Below are positions 56,815 through 64,000 of a DNA stretch of 64,000 bases, piece after piece. The DNA is taken from assembly GCF_000378485.1 (NCBI RefSeq), contig NZ_KB899969.1:310001-374000 (forward strand), in the 5' to 3' direction. The notes beneath the pieces are model-generated. The model saw nothing but the letters and a program-made list of their open reading frames with translations. It had not been told where the DNA came from and did no database searches. Numbering within the stretch: position 1 is the first letter of the stretch; every line of letters begins with the position of its first letter. The position numbers and the translations under genes are program-made. This stretch comes from Flavobacterium rivuli WB 3.3-2 = DSM 21788 (GTDB lineage Bacteria > Bacteroidota > Bacteroidia > Flavobacteriales > Flavobacteriaceae).

Positions 56815-59673
56815 ATGAAAGTGTCTGTAAAAAAAATAACCCTTAAGGTACTCAAGTGGACGGGTATCTTTATCGCTTTTATACTATTGCTTATGTTCCT
56901 GTTACCCATTCTTTTTCCGGGTACCATAGCAGAGCAGGTTAAAATCGTGGCGAACAAAAACCTTGATGCCAAACTGGATTTTAAGCGGTCTAAACTGTCA
57001 TTCTTTACTCATTTTCCGTCGTTAACTGTTTCGCTTGATAGTATTTCGGTAACCGGTTCGGCACCATATTCTAACCAGCCGCTGCTTAATGCAGACCAGG
57101 TTGCTTTTGGTATTAACCTTAAAAGACTGATTTTTGATAACATTATTAAAATAGATAAGCTATATGTTTCTGATGCCTTTATAAATGTAATGGTTAACGA
57201 GAAAGGGCAGGCTAATTATAATATTTATGTGCCCGAAAATGAACAGCCTAAAGATACTACTGCCGAAGGTGCGGCTATAAGGCTGGACCGTATAGATTTT
57301 GAAAACTGCCATATAAAATACAACGACCGTTCGGCTAAAATACTGGTAGATGCGCAGGGCTTTAATTATGTGGGTAAAGGCAACCTGAGCGAAGATGTAT
57401 TTGATTTACAAACCGACGCCCGTATAGATTCTATTGATTTTTATTACGACCGTGTACCTTACCTTAAGAAAAAACACGTTCGTGCCGATCTTATTACCCG
57501 TATAAATACCAATGCATTATCGTTTATATTGCAAAAAAACGAGCTTAAAATAAATGAGCTTCCGTTAGAGTTTACAGGTTTTTTTACCATTTTGCGCGAT
57601 GGTTATAAGATAAATATCGATGCATCATCTAAAAACACTACCCTGGATGACCTGCTATCTGTAGCACCGCCACAGTATTTAACCTGGATGGAGCAAACAA
57701 AAATAAAAGGCCGTGCCGATTTAATGTTCCGCTTTCAGGGAGAATATAATGTGGCAAAAAAATTGCAGCCTAACCTTGGATTTAAATTTCAGGTACATGA
57801 TGGTGGTGTAGAGTATAAAGGAGCTCCCGTACCTATAAGCGATATGCAGGTAGATATGGCTGCTTACTTACCTGCCCTTGATGTAGAAAAACTACAGGTA
57901 AACCTTAAAAAGTTTGACTTTAAAGTTGGCGATAAAGATTACTTTAAAGCGTTTGTTATTACAAAAGGCTTAAGTGAAATGGCGGTTAAAGCCAACATAA
58001 AAGGATCGCTTAACCTGCAAACGGTAGATGCTGCACTTGGGCTTAAAGACTTTGATCTTAAAGGCAGCCTTAAAACAGATATTACCGCTAACGGTACTTA
58101 TAGTGCCGAAAAGAAACTGTTCCCAAAAACCAAAGGTGGTATAAACCTGCAAAAAGGCTGGCTAAAAACAAGCTACTATCCTAACCCTATTACCGATATT
58201 ACTTTTGTAACCAAGGTTATAAATAATTCCGGTACGTTTCAGGATCTTAAGGTGGCTGTAACTCCTGCCTCTTTTAAGTTTGAAGGAAATCCTGTTTATG
58301 TAAACGCATCGGTATCTGATTTTGATGATATGTTTTATGATGCCATTATAAAAGGGGAACTTAATATAGGCAGGATATATAAAGTGTTTTCTCAAAAAGG
58401 GCTGGATGTTACCGGTTACGCCAAAGCCGACCTTTCGCTTAAAGGCCGCCAGAGCTATGCTACAACCGGACAGTACAGTAAGCTTGATAACAAAGGCACC
58501 ATTTTATTAAAAGATATAAAAACCACATCCGAGCTTTTCCCGAAAGCATTCTTTATAAAGGAAGGGTTGTTTAGGTTTGAGAATGAAAAAATGTGGTTCG
58601 AAAAATTTGGGGCAAGCTACGGTAAGTCAGATTTTGCCATAAACGGTTATCTGCTTAACACCATCAATTACTTTTTAGAATCGCGCGGTACACTAAGCGG
58701 TAACTTTAATGTAAAGTCGAAACTTATTAATGTAGATGAGTTTATGGCACTAAAAGAGGGCGAGAACAAAGATCGCAAAACGGCTGTAGAATATGCTAAA
58801 GAAGATAACCCTAAAGCAAGCGGAGTAGTGGTACTGCCTACAAACCTTAATGTATCGTTAGTTGCCAATGCTGATAAGGTACAATATAACGGGCTTGTAC
58901 TTAACAACCTTATTGGTAAAGTGGGTATTGGCAAAGGCGAATTGTATCTTGAAAATACTACTTTTAATATTATAGGCTGCAATGTAGGTATAGATGCCAG
59001 GTATGATGATGAGTCGCCTACCGCAGCAAACTTTGATGCCCATTTAAGAGCAAAAGATTTTAGCGTACAGCGTGCCTATAAAGAGATACCTATGTTTCAT
59101 GATATGGTAACTGCGGCAGAGAAAGCAGAGGGTATAATATCTATAGATTATAAAATTAAAGGTGACCTTAATGCAAATATGGGGCCTATATATGAATCGT
59201 TGGAAGGTGGCGGTACCATAAACCTGCGCGATGTTAAGGTAAGCGGATTAAAACTTTTTAACGGGCTTAGCGAAAAAACAGGCCAGGATGGACTAAACAA
59301 CCCTACCCTAAAAGGTATTGATATAAAAACCACTATTAACAATAACCTTATACGTATAGAGCCGTTCGATTTTAAAGTATCCTTATTCAGGCCCACTATA
59401 AAAGGGACAACCAGTTTTGACGGGCTTCTTGATATACGCATAAGGCTTGGGTTGCCACCGGGCGGGCTTATAGGTATACCTATCGTGGTAACCGGTACGC
59501 ACGAAGCTCCTAAAATTAAAGTGTTTAGTAAAACCGGCCAACGAATTACTGATGCTATTTATAACGAAAAGACCAATACCGTTGTAAAGGAAGAAAAAAG
59601 AAACCCTACTAAGAAAGAAAGGGAAAACATGAAAGAGAAAAAAGAACAGGAAGATAAAAAGAAAAAAGGATAG
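56815..59673 (+). CDS. AsmA-like/DUF748-type large membrane-anchored protein
   Basis: The protein is 952 residues from MKVSVKKITLKVLKWTGIFI. One membrane helix (about 13-35) is followed by long beta-rich periplasmic repeats of the AsmA type (LDFKRSKLSFFTHFPSLTVSLD near 55; GDLNANMGPIYESLEGGG and TSFDGLLDIRIRLGLPPGGLIG near the C-terminus). The tail is Lys/Glu-rich (ERENMKEKKEQEDKKKKG). AsmA relatives span the envelope and have been linked to lipid transport and outer-membrane assembly. The upstream ATG at 56791 (MYLKKKHI) is possible but less likely. Confidence 0.88.
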   Translation: MKVSVKKITLKVLKWTGIFIAFILLLMFLLPILFPGTIAEQVKIVANKNLDAKLDFKRSKLSFFTHFPSLTVSLDSISVTGSAPYSNQPLLNADQVAFGINLKRLIFDNIIKIDKLYVSDAFINVMVNEKGQANYNIYVPENEQPKDTTAEGAAIRLDRIDFENCHIKYNDRSAKILVDAQGFNYVGKGNLSEDVFDLQTDARIDSIDFYYDRVPYLKKKHVRADLITRINTNALSFILQKNELKINELPLEFTGFFTILRDGYKINIDASSKNTTLDDLLSVAPPQYLTWMEQTKIKGRADLMFRFQGEYNVAKKLQPNLGFKFQVHDGGVEYKGAPVPISDMQVDMAAYLPALDVEKLQVNLKKFDFKVGDKDYFKAFVITKGLSEMAVKANIKGSLNLQTVDAALGLKDFDLKGSLKTDITANGTYSAEKKLFPKTKGGINLQKGWLKTSYYPNPITDITFVTKVINNSGTFQDLKVAVTPASFKFEGNPVYVNASVSDFDDMFYDAIIKGELNIGRIYKVFSQKGLDVTGYAKADLSLKGRQSYATTGQYSKLDNKGTILLKDIKTTSELFPKAFFIKEGLFRFENEKMWFEKFGASYGKSDFAINGYLLNTINYFLESRGTLSGNFNVKSKLINVDEFMALKEGENKDRKTAVEYAKEDNPKASGVVVLPTNLNVSLVANADKVQYNGLVLNNLIGKVGIGKGELYLENTTFNIIGCNVGIDARYDDESPTAANFDAHLRAKDFSVQRAYKEIPMFHDMVTAAEKAEGIISIDYKIKGDLNANMGPIYESLEGGGTINLRDVKVSGLKLFNGLSEKTGQDGLNNPTLKGIDIKTTINNNLIRIEPFDFKVSLFRPTIKGTTSFDGLLDIRIRLGLPPGGLIGIPIVVTGTHEAPKIKVFSKTGQRITDAIYNEKTNTVVKEEKRNPTKKERENMKEKKEQEDKKKKG

Positions 59674-59698
59674 TGTTTTACCACACTTCACATTAATA

Positions 59699-59725
59699 AA
59701 AAATCCCGCTTAAGGCGGGATTTTT
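59699..59725. terminator. Bidirectional terminator between the AsmA-like gene and the NifU-like gene
   Basis: An 11-bp stem (AAAAATCCCGC, loop TTAAG, GCGGGATTTTT) is flanked by A and T runs suited to both directions. The genes are convergent. Confidence 0.9.
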
Positions 59726-59749
59726 GTGTTTGTAAGTGTAAGTTAAAGG

Positions 59750-60649
59750 TTAAGCATTAATAGCTTCTACTTTAATGTCGTTATCGTTAAGCATATCTTT
59801 AAGCATGTTCTCTATACCGCTTTTAAGGGTAAAAGTACTGCTTGGGCATCCGCTGCAGGCACCCTGTAGTACTACTTTAACACGTTTTTCGGTTTCATCA
59901 TAACTTTCAAAGGCAATGTTTCCGCCATCGGCCTGTACTGCCGGCTTTACATACTCTTCAAGAATGTTGATGATTTGCTGCGATGTAGTATCAAGCGCAT
60001 CAAAGTATGCCTCCTGCTGTTTTTCGGCCTGTGGTAATTTTTGTATCAGCGACTCATCTATAACCGGTTTACTCTCTTCGAGGTATACCTTAATAAAGCT
60101 GCGAACTTCCGGCGTTATCTCATCCCACTCGGTCATGGCATACTTAGTTATAGATATGTAATTCTCATCTATAAATATCTCTTTAATAAACGGGAATTTA
60201 AAAAGTTCCCTTGCCAGTGGCGATGCCGCAGTGTCGTCTATATTTTTAAATTCGGCACTGGTTTTTGTCAGTAGCTTGTTGGCTACAAACTTAAGCGTTG
60301 CCGGGTTTGGTGTAGCCTCTACATATACTGTGCTTGGCACTTTCTTTTTAGTCTGTGCATTCTCTGCCAGGATAACACCGCCGTTGTTTACAAAATCTTC
60401 AATTTGTTTTGCAACATCGTCCTGAACATCTGCCCACTCTACGATAGAGTATTTTTCTATACCAATAAAATTGCCCGATATGTATACCGTTTTTACAAAC
60501 GGTAAAAAGAACAATTGTTTGGCAAGCGGAGAGTTTGCAGTCTCGTCTATATTCTTGTACTCGTAATTATTATTGTTGGCTATAAAATCGCTAAACTCGA
60601 ATTTTACGATCGAAGCGTTTTGGGTAGGCCTTATAGTTATCGTTTCCAT
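59750..60649 (-). CDS. NifU-like Fe-S scaffold with duplicated Nfu N-terminal domain
   Basis: The 299 residues contain two tandem Nfu-N-type domains (about 1-90 and 105-195; each ends in a KYSIVEW / KYAMTEW-type segment and has the NIDETANSPLAKQLF / NIDDTAASPLARELF block) and a C-terminal NifU domain (about 220-299) with CxxC in VLQGACSGCPSSTFTL. The CxxC binds or transfers Fe-S clusters. A TAATTTTG box (60667-60674, minus) serves as promoter. The duplicated N-terminal domain is a common but notable Bacteroidetes arrangement. Confidence 0.93.
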   Translation of the reverse strand: METITIRPTQNASIVKFEFSDFIANNNNYEYKNIDETANSPLAKQLFFLPFVKTVYISGNFIGIEKYSIVEWADVQDDVAKQIEDFVNNGGVILAENAQTKKKVPSTVYVEATPNPATLKFVANKLLTKTSAEFKNIDDTAASPLARELFKFPFIKEIFIDENYISITKYAMTEWDEITPEVRSFIKVYLEESKPVIDESLIQKLPQAEKQQEAYFDALDTTSQQIINILEEYVKPAVQADGGNIAFESYDETEKRVKVVLQGACSGCPSSTFTLKSGIENMLKDMLNDNDIKVEAINA

Positions 60650-60936
60650 ACGTCAAAAAATTTCTGCAAAATTACAGTAAAAAAGCTTACATAATATTTT
60701 TGAGACCTATCTGTTTACATATACTATAATAAGGTATAGTTTTGCGGGTAATTATTCGTAAAATGATTACACCTGACGTTTTTTTATAAAACTGTAAGAA
60801 ATTACAGGTGTTTTTAAGTTTAAAATAAGCATAAAAAGGATGTTTTATGGCCTTTATAGACTAAGTTAATATGTATATAAAAACAATTTAACATCTAATT
60901 ATCTACGAAATGCTAAAACAGAGGTATAAACGGTAA

Positions 60937-61080
60937 ATGCTGACAAAGAACGCAGTATTTTTTGGAATAATATTTATTTTATGTAACCAACCTAATATAA
61001 AAATTTATATATTTGACCGCTATGGAAAATTAGTGGACGGTAAGCATATTAAGATGGGTGCAAGCCTGTATATGAAATGA
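60937..61080 (+). pseudogene. Relic of a T9SS type B (gliding-motility) C-terminal sorting domain
   Basis: A 47-codon frame (MLTKNAVFFGIIFI, then CNQPNIKIYIFDRYGKLVDG) contains IKIYIFDRYGKL, the core of the Bac_Flav_CTERM domain that usually stands at the end of large gliding-associated proteins encoded just before porP/sprF. Upstream FFTPNGDG and downstream GWDG-type blocks are missing, so this is a fragment. It is probably a decayed remnant of the cargo gene paired with the adjacent porP. Other gap DNA (60650-61148) shows promoter-like AT-rich sequence only. Confidence 0.5.
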
Positions 61081-61148
61081 GCTTATTAAACAATAATTGC
61101 CAAAGGTCTAACTAAATAGCGCATTTTTCATTAAACGATAAGGTCAAC

Positions 61149-62147
61149 ATGAATTTTAAAAAGATTTATCTCATTTTTGGATTATTTTTAGCCCAGATGT
61201 CTTTCGGCCAGGAAGGCGTTGCGGTTTACTCGGATTATTTGTCAGATAACTATTATCTAATTCACCCATCTATGGCGGGTGCGGCAAACTGTGCCAAGAT
61301 AAGGGTTACGGCACGCCAGCAATGGTTTGGCCAGGATGATGCTCCGCAGTTACAAACCGTGAGTTTTAATACGGCTTTAGGATCAAATTCGGGTATTGGT
61401 GCTATTATATTTAATGATAAAAATGGTTACCACTCTCAAACCGGAGCTAAATTAACGTATGCCCACCACATTCGCTTTTCGAGAAGTGATTACGATCTTA
61501 ACCAGCTTTCGTTTGGTATGAGTGCAGGCCTTGTACAAAGCCGCCTTGACGAAACAGAATTTGAAGGTTTTGACCCTGCTATACGCGGTGGCGATATTGT
61601 AAAAGATTCTTACTTTAATGTTGACATAGGAGCATCATACCACTACCTTGATTTTTATGCTCACTTTACTGCCAAGAACGTTATAAAAAGTAAAAGGGAA
61701 CTTTATACAGATGTAGAAAGCTCTAACTTAACATCATACTTATTTACTTTAGGTTATGTGTTTGGCCTTAACGATGATATTTGGTCATTAGAGCCATCGG
61801 TAATGTTCCAGGCTATCAGTGAGACTAAAGAAAAAACTATCGATATTAACCTTAAAGCATACAGGGAAATGGACTTTGGAAGGCTTTGGGGAGGTTTGTC
61901 TTACCGCAGGGGCTTAGAAGGTGCACAGTACCAGGATAGGTTTGGCGGTACAGTTAAAGAACAGTACCTGCAATACATAACTCCTATTATAGGTGTTAAC
62001 TATAAAAGCTTTATGTTCTCGTATACTTACAGCTACCTAACGGGAGATGTTAAGTTTGATAACAGCGGTTTCCACCAGATTACTATTGGTCTTAACCTTA
62101 ACTGTAAAAAAGATAAATACGATTGCCACTGTCCGGCAGTTAACTAA
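61149..62147 (+). CDS. PorP/SprF family T9SS outer-membrane protein
   Basis: The 332 residues have a signal peptide (MNFKKIYLIFGLFLAQMSFGQ) and the PorP/SprF barrel: YYLIHPSMAGAANCAKIRVTARQQW at the mature N-terminus is diagnostic. SprF-like proteins help specific T9SS cargoes, such as SprB-like adhesins, reach the surface. The usual large cargo gene upstream is absent and only a sorting-domain relic remains. It ends in a Cys-containing tail (CKKDKYDCHCPAVN). Confidence 0.93.
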   Translation: MNFKKIYLIFGLFLAQMSFGQEGVAVYSDYLSDNYYLIHPSMAGAANCAKIRVTARQQWFGQDDAPQLQTVSFNTALGSNSGIGAIIFNDKNGYHSQTGAKLTYAHHIRFSRSDYDLNQLSFGMSAGLVQSRLDETEFEGFDPAIRGGDIVKDSYFNVDIGASYHYLDFYAHFTAKNVIKSKRELYTDVESSNLTSYLFTLGYVFGLNDDIWSLEPSVMFQAISETKEKTIDINLKAYREMDFGRLWGGLSYRRGLEGAQYQDRFGGTVKEQYLQYITPIIGVNYKSFMFSYTYSYLTGDVKFDNSGFHQITIGLNLNCKKDKYDCHCPAVN

Positions 62148-62170
62148 TATAATATACCTATTATTAATTC

Positions 62171-62200
62171 CGTCCCGATATACTCTATTGGGACGTTTTT
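62171..62200 (+). terminator. Terminator after the PorP/SprF gene
   Basis: A 10-bp stem (CGTCCCGATA / TATTGGGACG with one G-U pair, loop TACTC) is followed by TTTTT. It lies 23 nt after the stop and 12 nt before the gamma-carbonic anhydrase start. Confidence 0.8.
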
Positions 62201-62211
62201 ATTTTAAAGCT

Positions 62212-62721
62212 ATGCTGATTAAAGAAGTTAATGGTAAATACCCGCAAATACCTGAAGATTGTTTTGTGGCAGAGAATGCAACCATAATAGGCGATGTTAC
62301 CTTTGGCATGCAATGCAGCGTGTGGTACAATGCCGTATTAAGGGGCGATGTGCATTACATAAAAATAGGCAACAAAGTAAATATTCAGGATGGTGCCGTT
62401 ATACACTGCACCTACTTAAAACACCCCACAGTTATAGGCAACAATGTATCTATAGGCCATAATGCCATTGTGCATGGTTGTACCGTTAATGATAATGTGC
62501 TTATAGGTATGGGTGCTATTGTAATGGACAACTGCGTTATAGAAAGTAACTGCATTATAGCGGCTGGCGCTGTGGTAACACAGAACACCGTGGTAGAATC
62601 GGGCACTATATATGCCGGTGTACCCGCAAAAAAAGTAAAAGACATTAATGTATCCGACTTTGCCGGCGAAATAGAAAGAATAGCTAACAATTATGTTATG
62701 TATTCTTCTTGGGTTAAGTAA
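62212..62721 (+). CDS. Gamma carbonic anhydrase family protein (left-handed beta-helix)
   Basis: The 169 residues from MLIKEVNGKYPQIPEDCFVAEN show hexapeptide repeats and the gamma-CA signature: SVWYNAVLRGDV, IGNKVNIQDGAVIHCTY, IGHNAIVHGCTV and IGMGAIVMDNCVI. The three metal His of the family fall in IHCTY, IGHNAI and VHGC. It may hydrate CO2 or bind another metal ligand; activity of such YrdA-like proteins is variable. Frames starting before 62212 overlap porP and are rejected. Confidence 0.93.
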   Translation: MLIKEVNGKYPQIPEDCFVAENATIIGDVTFGMQCSVWYNAVLRGDVHYIKIGNKVNIQDGAVIHCTYLKHPTVIGNNVSIGHNAIVHGCTVNDNVLIGMGAIVMDNCVIESNCIIAAGAVVTQNTVVESGTIYAGVPAKKVKDINVSDFAGEIERIANNYVMYSSWVK

Positions 62722-62726
62722 GTGTT

Positions 62727-63509
62727 TTAGAAGTCAGTTTTTATAGCAGAATATTCAGTGCCAATAATGTTCTGTAAAACAGCAGGATTAGCATTCGTAT
62801 AAAACTCCTGAAAAGCATTGTGCTCCTTAGTATTAAGCAGACCGTGTTTTTGCAGGATCTTTTTTGTTTGCCTTGCAACGGCTTCGCCGGAGTCTATAAT
62901 GGTAAGATGCTCGGGTACTATTTTGCGTATTTGCGGTACAAGGTAAGGGTAGTGGCTGCAGCCCAAAACAAGGTAGTCTATATTAGCGGCTATCATGGGG
63001 TGCAGGTATTTTTCTAGCAGCTCATGCATTTCTTCCGACTCTAACTGGCCATTTTCAATCAGGGTCACCAGTCCGGTGCCCACCTGTTCTATAACATCTA
63101 CATTAGTAAAGCCGGCAACGGTTTTGTTAAACAATTCGCTCGATAGTGTTCCTTGTGTGGCAAGTATGCCTATAGCATTAGTTTTAGTGTGTATGGCCGC
63201 GGGTTTAATGGCGGGCTCTATACCTATAAAAGGAACGTCGTAGTTGGCACGCAGCTCTTCAATGGCATTTGTAGTGGCGGTGTTGCAGGCAACCACAATT
63301 ATTTTGCTGCCTTTGCTCAGTAAATAATCGGTGTTTTTAAAGCTCAGGTCTATTATCTCATCTTTAGAACGTGGCCCGTAAGGGGCATTTTTACTATCGG
63401 CAAGGTAAACGGTATCTTCGTTAGGCAAAAGGCGGTGTATCTCTTTCCATATAGACGTGCCACCTATACCGGAGTCGAATAATCCTATGGGGTTTGTGCT
63501 TTTATCCAT
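62727..63509 (-). CDS. murI: Glutamate racemase
   Basis: The 260-residue cofactor-independent racemase makes D-glutamate for peptidoglycan. IGLFDSGIGGTSIWKEI and SKNAPYGPRSKDEI are N-terminal signatures. The two catalytic cysteines are in VACNTATTNAIEEL and VLGCSHYPYL. It is convergent with the gamma-carbonic anhydrase gene, leaving only a 5-nt gap. A -7 box 5 nt upstream predicts a leaderless start. Confidence 0.96.
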   Translation of the reverse strand: MDKSTNPIGLFDSGIGGTSIWKEIHRLLPNEDTVYLADSKNAPYGPRSKDEIIDLSFKNTDYLLSKGSKIIVVACNTATTNAIEELRANYDVPFIGIEPAIKPAAIHTKTNAIGILATQGTLSSELFNKTVAGFTNVDVIEQVGTGLVTLIENGQLESEEMHELLEKYLHPMIAANIDYLVLGCSHYPYLVPQIRKIVPEHLTIIDSGEAVARQTKKILQKHGLLNTKEHNAFQEFYTNANPAVLQNIIGTEYSAIKTDF

Positions 63510-63513
63510 ACAG

Positions 63514-63521
63514 CAAATATA
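63514..63521 (-). promoter_or_regulatory. -7 element abutting the murI start
   Basis: Minus-strand TATATTTG is a perfect TAnnTTTG box, and its G is 5 nt from the murI ATG at 63509. Confidence 0.5.
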
Positions 63522-63640
63522 ATTTTTTTTGCTGTTAAATAATATGATGAAGAGTATTGTGTGTATTTGATTTTTTTGAGGGAGTAATAAAGCTCTTTTA
63601 AAGAGATAGAAGATATTTGCAACGATAAAATAGTTTTAAT

Positions 63641-64000
63641 ATGTTAGAGAGTCTTTTTTTATTAGGTCTTTTAGTGAAAAATTTAGTTTATTTTTTTATA
63701 CTTAAAAACAATTTTATTCCAAAGTATTTATTTTATATAATTGGATTTGTTATATTAATAATTTCAATAGGCATTGCGGTATTTACAATCGATTTTAAAG
63801 GCAAAGGAATTATACCCATGATTTTAAATATTGACTTTTTCTTGATTTCATTTTCATTTTTGATTAGATTTTTAAATAAAGTTCTCTCCTTAATTTCAAA
63901 TGCTTTCGATAATAAAGTTGTTAATCCCTTTGATATTTTTTTTGACATTAATTTTAAACTGAGTCATTTTTATATTTTGATAACAATCATTCAGGCTTCA
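63641..64000 (+). CDS. Hypothetical membrane protein, 3' end cut by the window edge
   Basis: The frame is open from ATG 63641 to the last base (120 codons). The visible part starts MLESLFLLGLLVKNLVYFFI and shows three or four hydrophobic segments (for example YLFYIIGFVILIISIGIAVF). It is very AT-rich. A GATATTTG sequence at 63612-63619 could be its -7 element. No family is recognised. The opposite-strand frame 63733-63948 is less plausible because it lacks a matching promoter and has strongly biased composition. Confidence 0.55.
   Translation, partial: MLESLFLLGLLVKNLVYFFILKNNFIPKYLFYIIGFVILIISIGIAVFTIDFKGKGIIPMILNIDFFLISFSFLIRFLNKVLSLISNAFDNKVVNPFDIFFDINFKLSHFYILITIIQAS

Noticed and set aside
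61000..61080. Treating the IFDRYGKL fragment as an intact gene
   Set aside because: Neither the upstream FFTPNGDG-type block nor the downstream GWDG/DYWF blocks of the sorting domain is present, so it was recorded as a relic.
63733..63948. 71-residue minus-strand frame near the right edge
   Set aside because: The plus strand has an open frame from 63641 to the window end with clear membrane helices; the minus frame is a Lys/Ile-rich antisense reading without a promoter box.
1..64000. CRISPR arrays, tRNA or rRNA genes, complete insertion sequences, prophage
   Set aside because: No regularly spaced direct repeats, cloverleaf-like or rRNA-like segments, transposase, integrase or phage structural genes were recognised on either strand.

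Overview
The window looks like chromosomal DNA of a gliding, carotenoid-producing member of the Flavobacteriaceae (Bacteroidetes), probably Flavobacterium or a close relative. Supporting signs are: a GldH lipoprotein, a PorP/SprF protein and type IX secretion (T9SS) C-terminal sorting domains; a lycopene cyclase; a DAHP synthase/chorismate mutase fusion; a eukaryote-like NrdB; Bacteroidetes-type promoters (TAnnTTTG at -7, sometimes with TTTG at -33) before many genes and little sign of Shine-Dalgarno sites; and moderately AT-rich DNA. I saw no rRNA, tRNA, CRISPR array, complete insertion sequence or prophage.

Layout. 1-6.2 kb (minus): the end of a DUF3857 protein gene, dtd, rsgA, and a Phe/Tyr operon (pheA, aminotransferase, tyrA, DAHP synthase/chorismate mutase) preceded by what looks like a complete transcription attenuator with an aromatic-rich leader peptide. 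6.3-9.4 kb: two VOC and two SRPBCC genes divergent from a GlxA-type AraC regulator. 9.5-10.9 kb: fabH and a thioesterase. 11-17 kb: TonB receptor with a DtxR-like operator, small outer-membrane barrel, AraC regulator, FAD oxidoreductase and MarC. 17.3-24.9 kb: DUF3109, nrdB-nrdA, a YD-repeat-like gene flanked by identical terminators, RDD protein and dgt. 25-32.6 kb: DUF3078, dxs, two tandem Cys4 membrane proteins, a delta-60-repeat T9SS cargo and scoAB. 32.6-39.5 kb (minus): PBP1A, gldH, RicT-like PSP1 protein, phosphatase, a large nested palindrome and an AlbA_2 protein. 39.7-43.5 kb: crtY, bacilliredoxin, plsC and acyl-ACP desaturase. 44-46.5 kb: a nitric-oxide detoxification module (Crp/Fnr regulator, small membrane protein, flavohemoglobin, DUF2798-like protein). 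46.8-53 kb: AT-rich membrane protein between inverted repeats, GNAT-nitrilase fusion, a 31-codon coupled ORF, epimerase-like protein, response regulator and M13 peptidase. 53.2-56.4 kb: SCO protein, feoA, feoB and a Cys-rich FeoB partner. 56.8-64 kb: AsmA-like protein, NifU-type scaffold, a relic of a T9SS type B sorting domain, porP/sprF, gamma-carbonic anhydrase, murI and a truncated membrane protein.

Most of the window is housekeeping. The most interesting signals are in non-coding DNA: the Phe/Tyr attenuator, the nested palindromic repeat family at three loci, promoter-embedded operators before the TonB receptor and the flavohemoglobin operon, and several -7 elements that end only 5-6 nt before the start codon, suggesting leaderless mRNAs.
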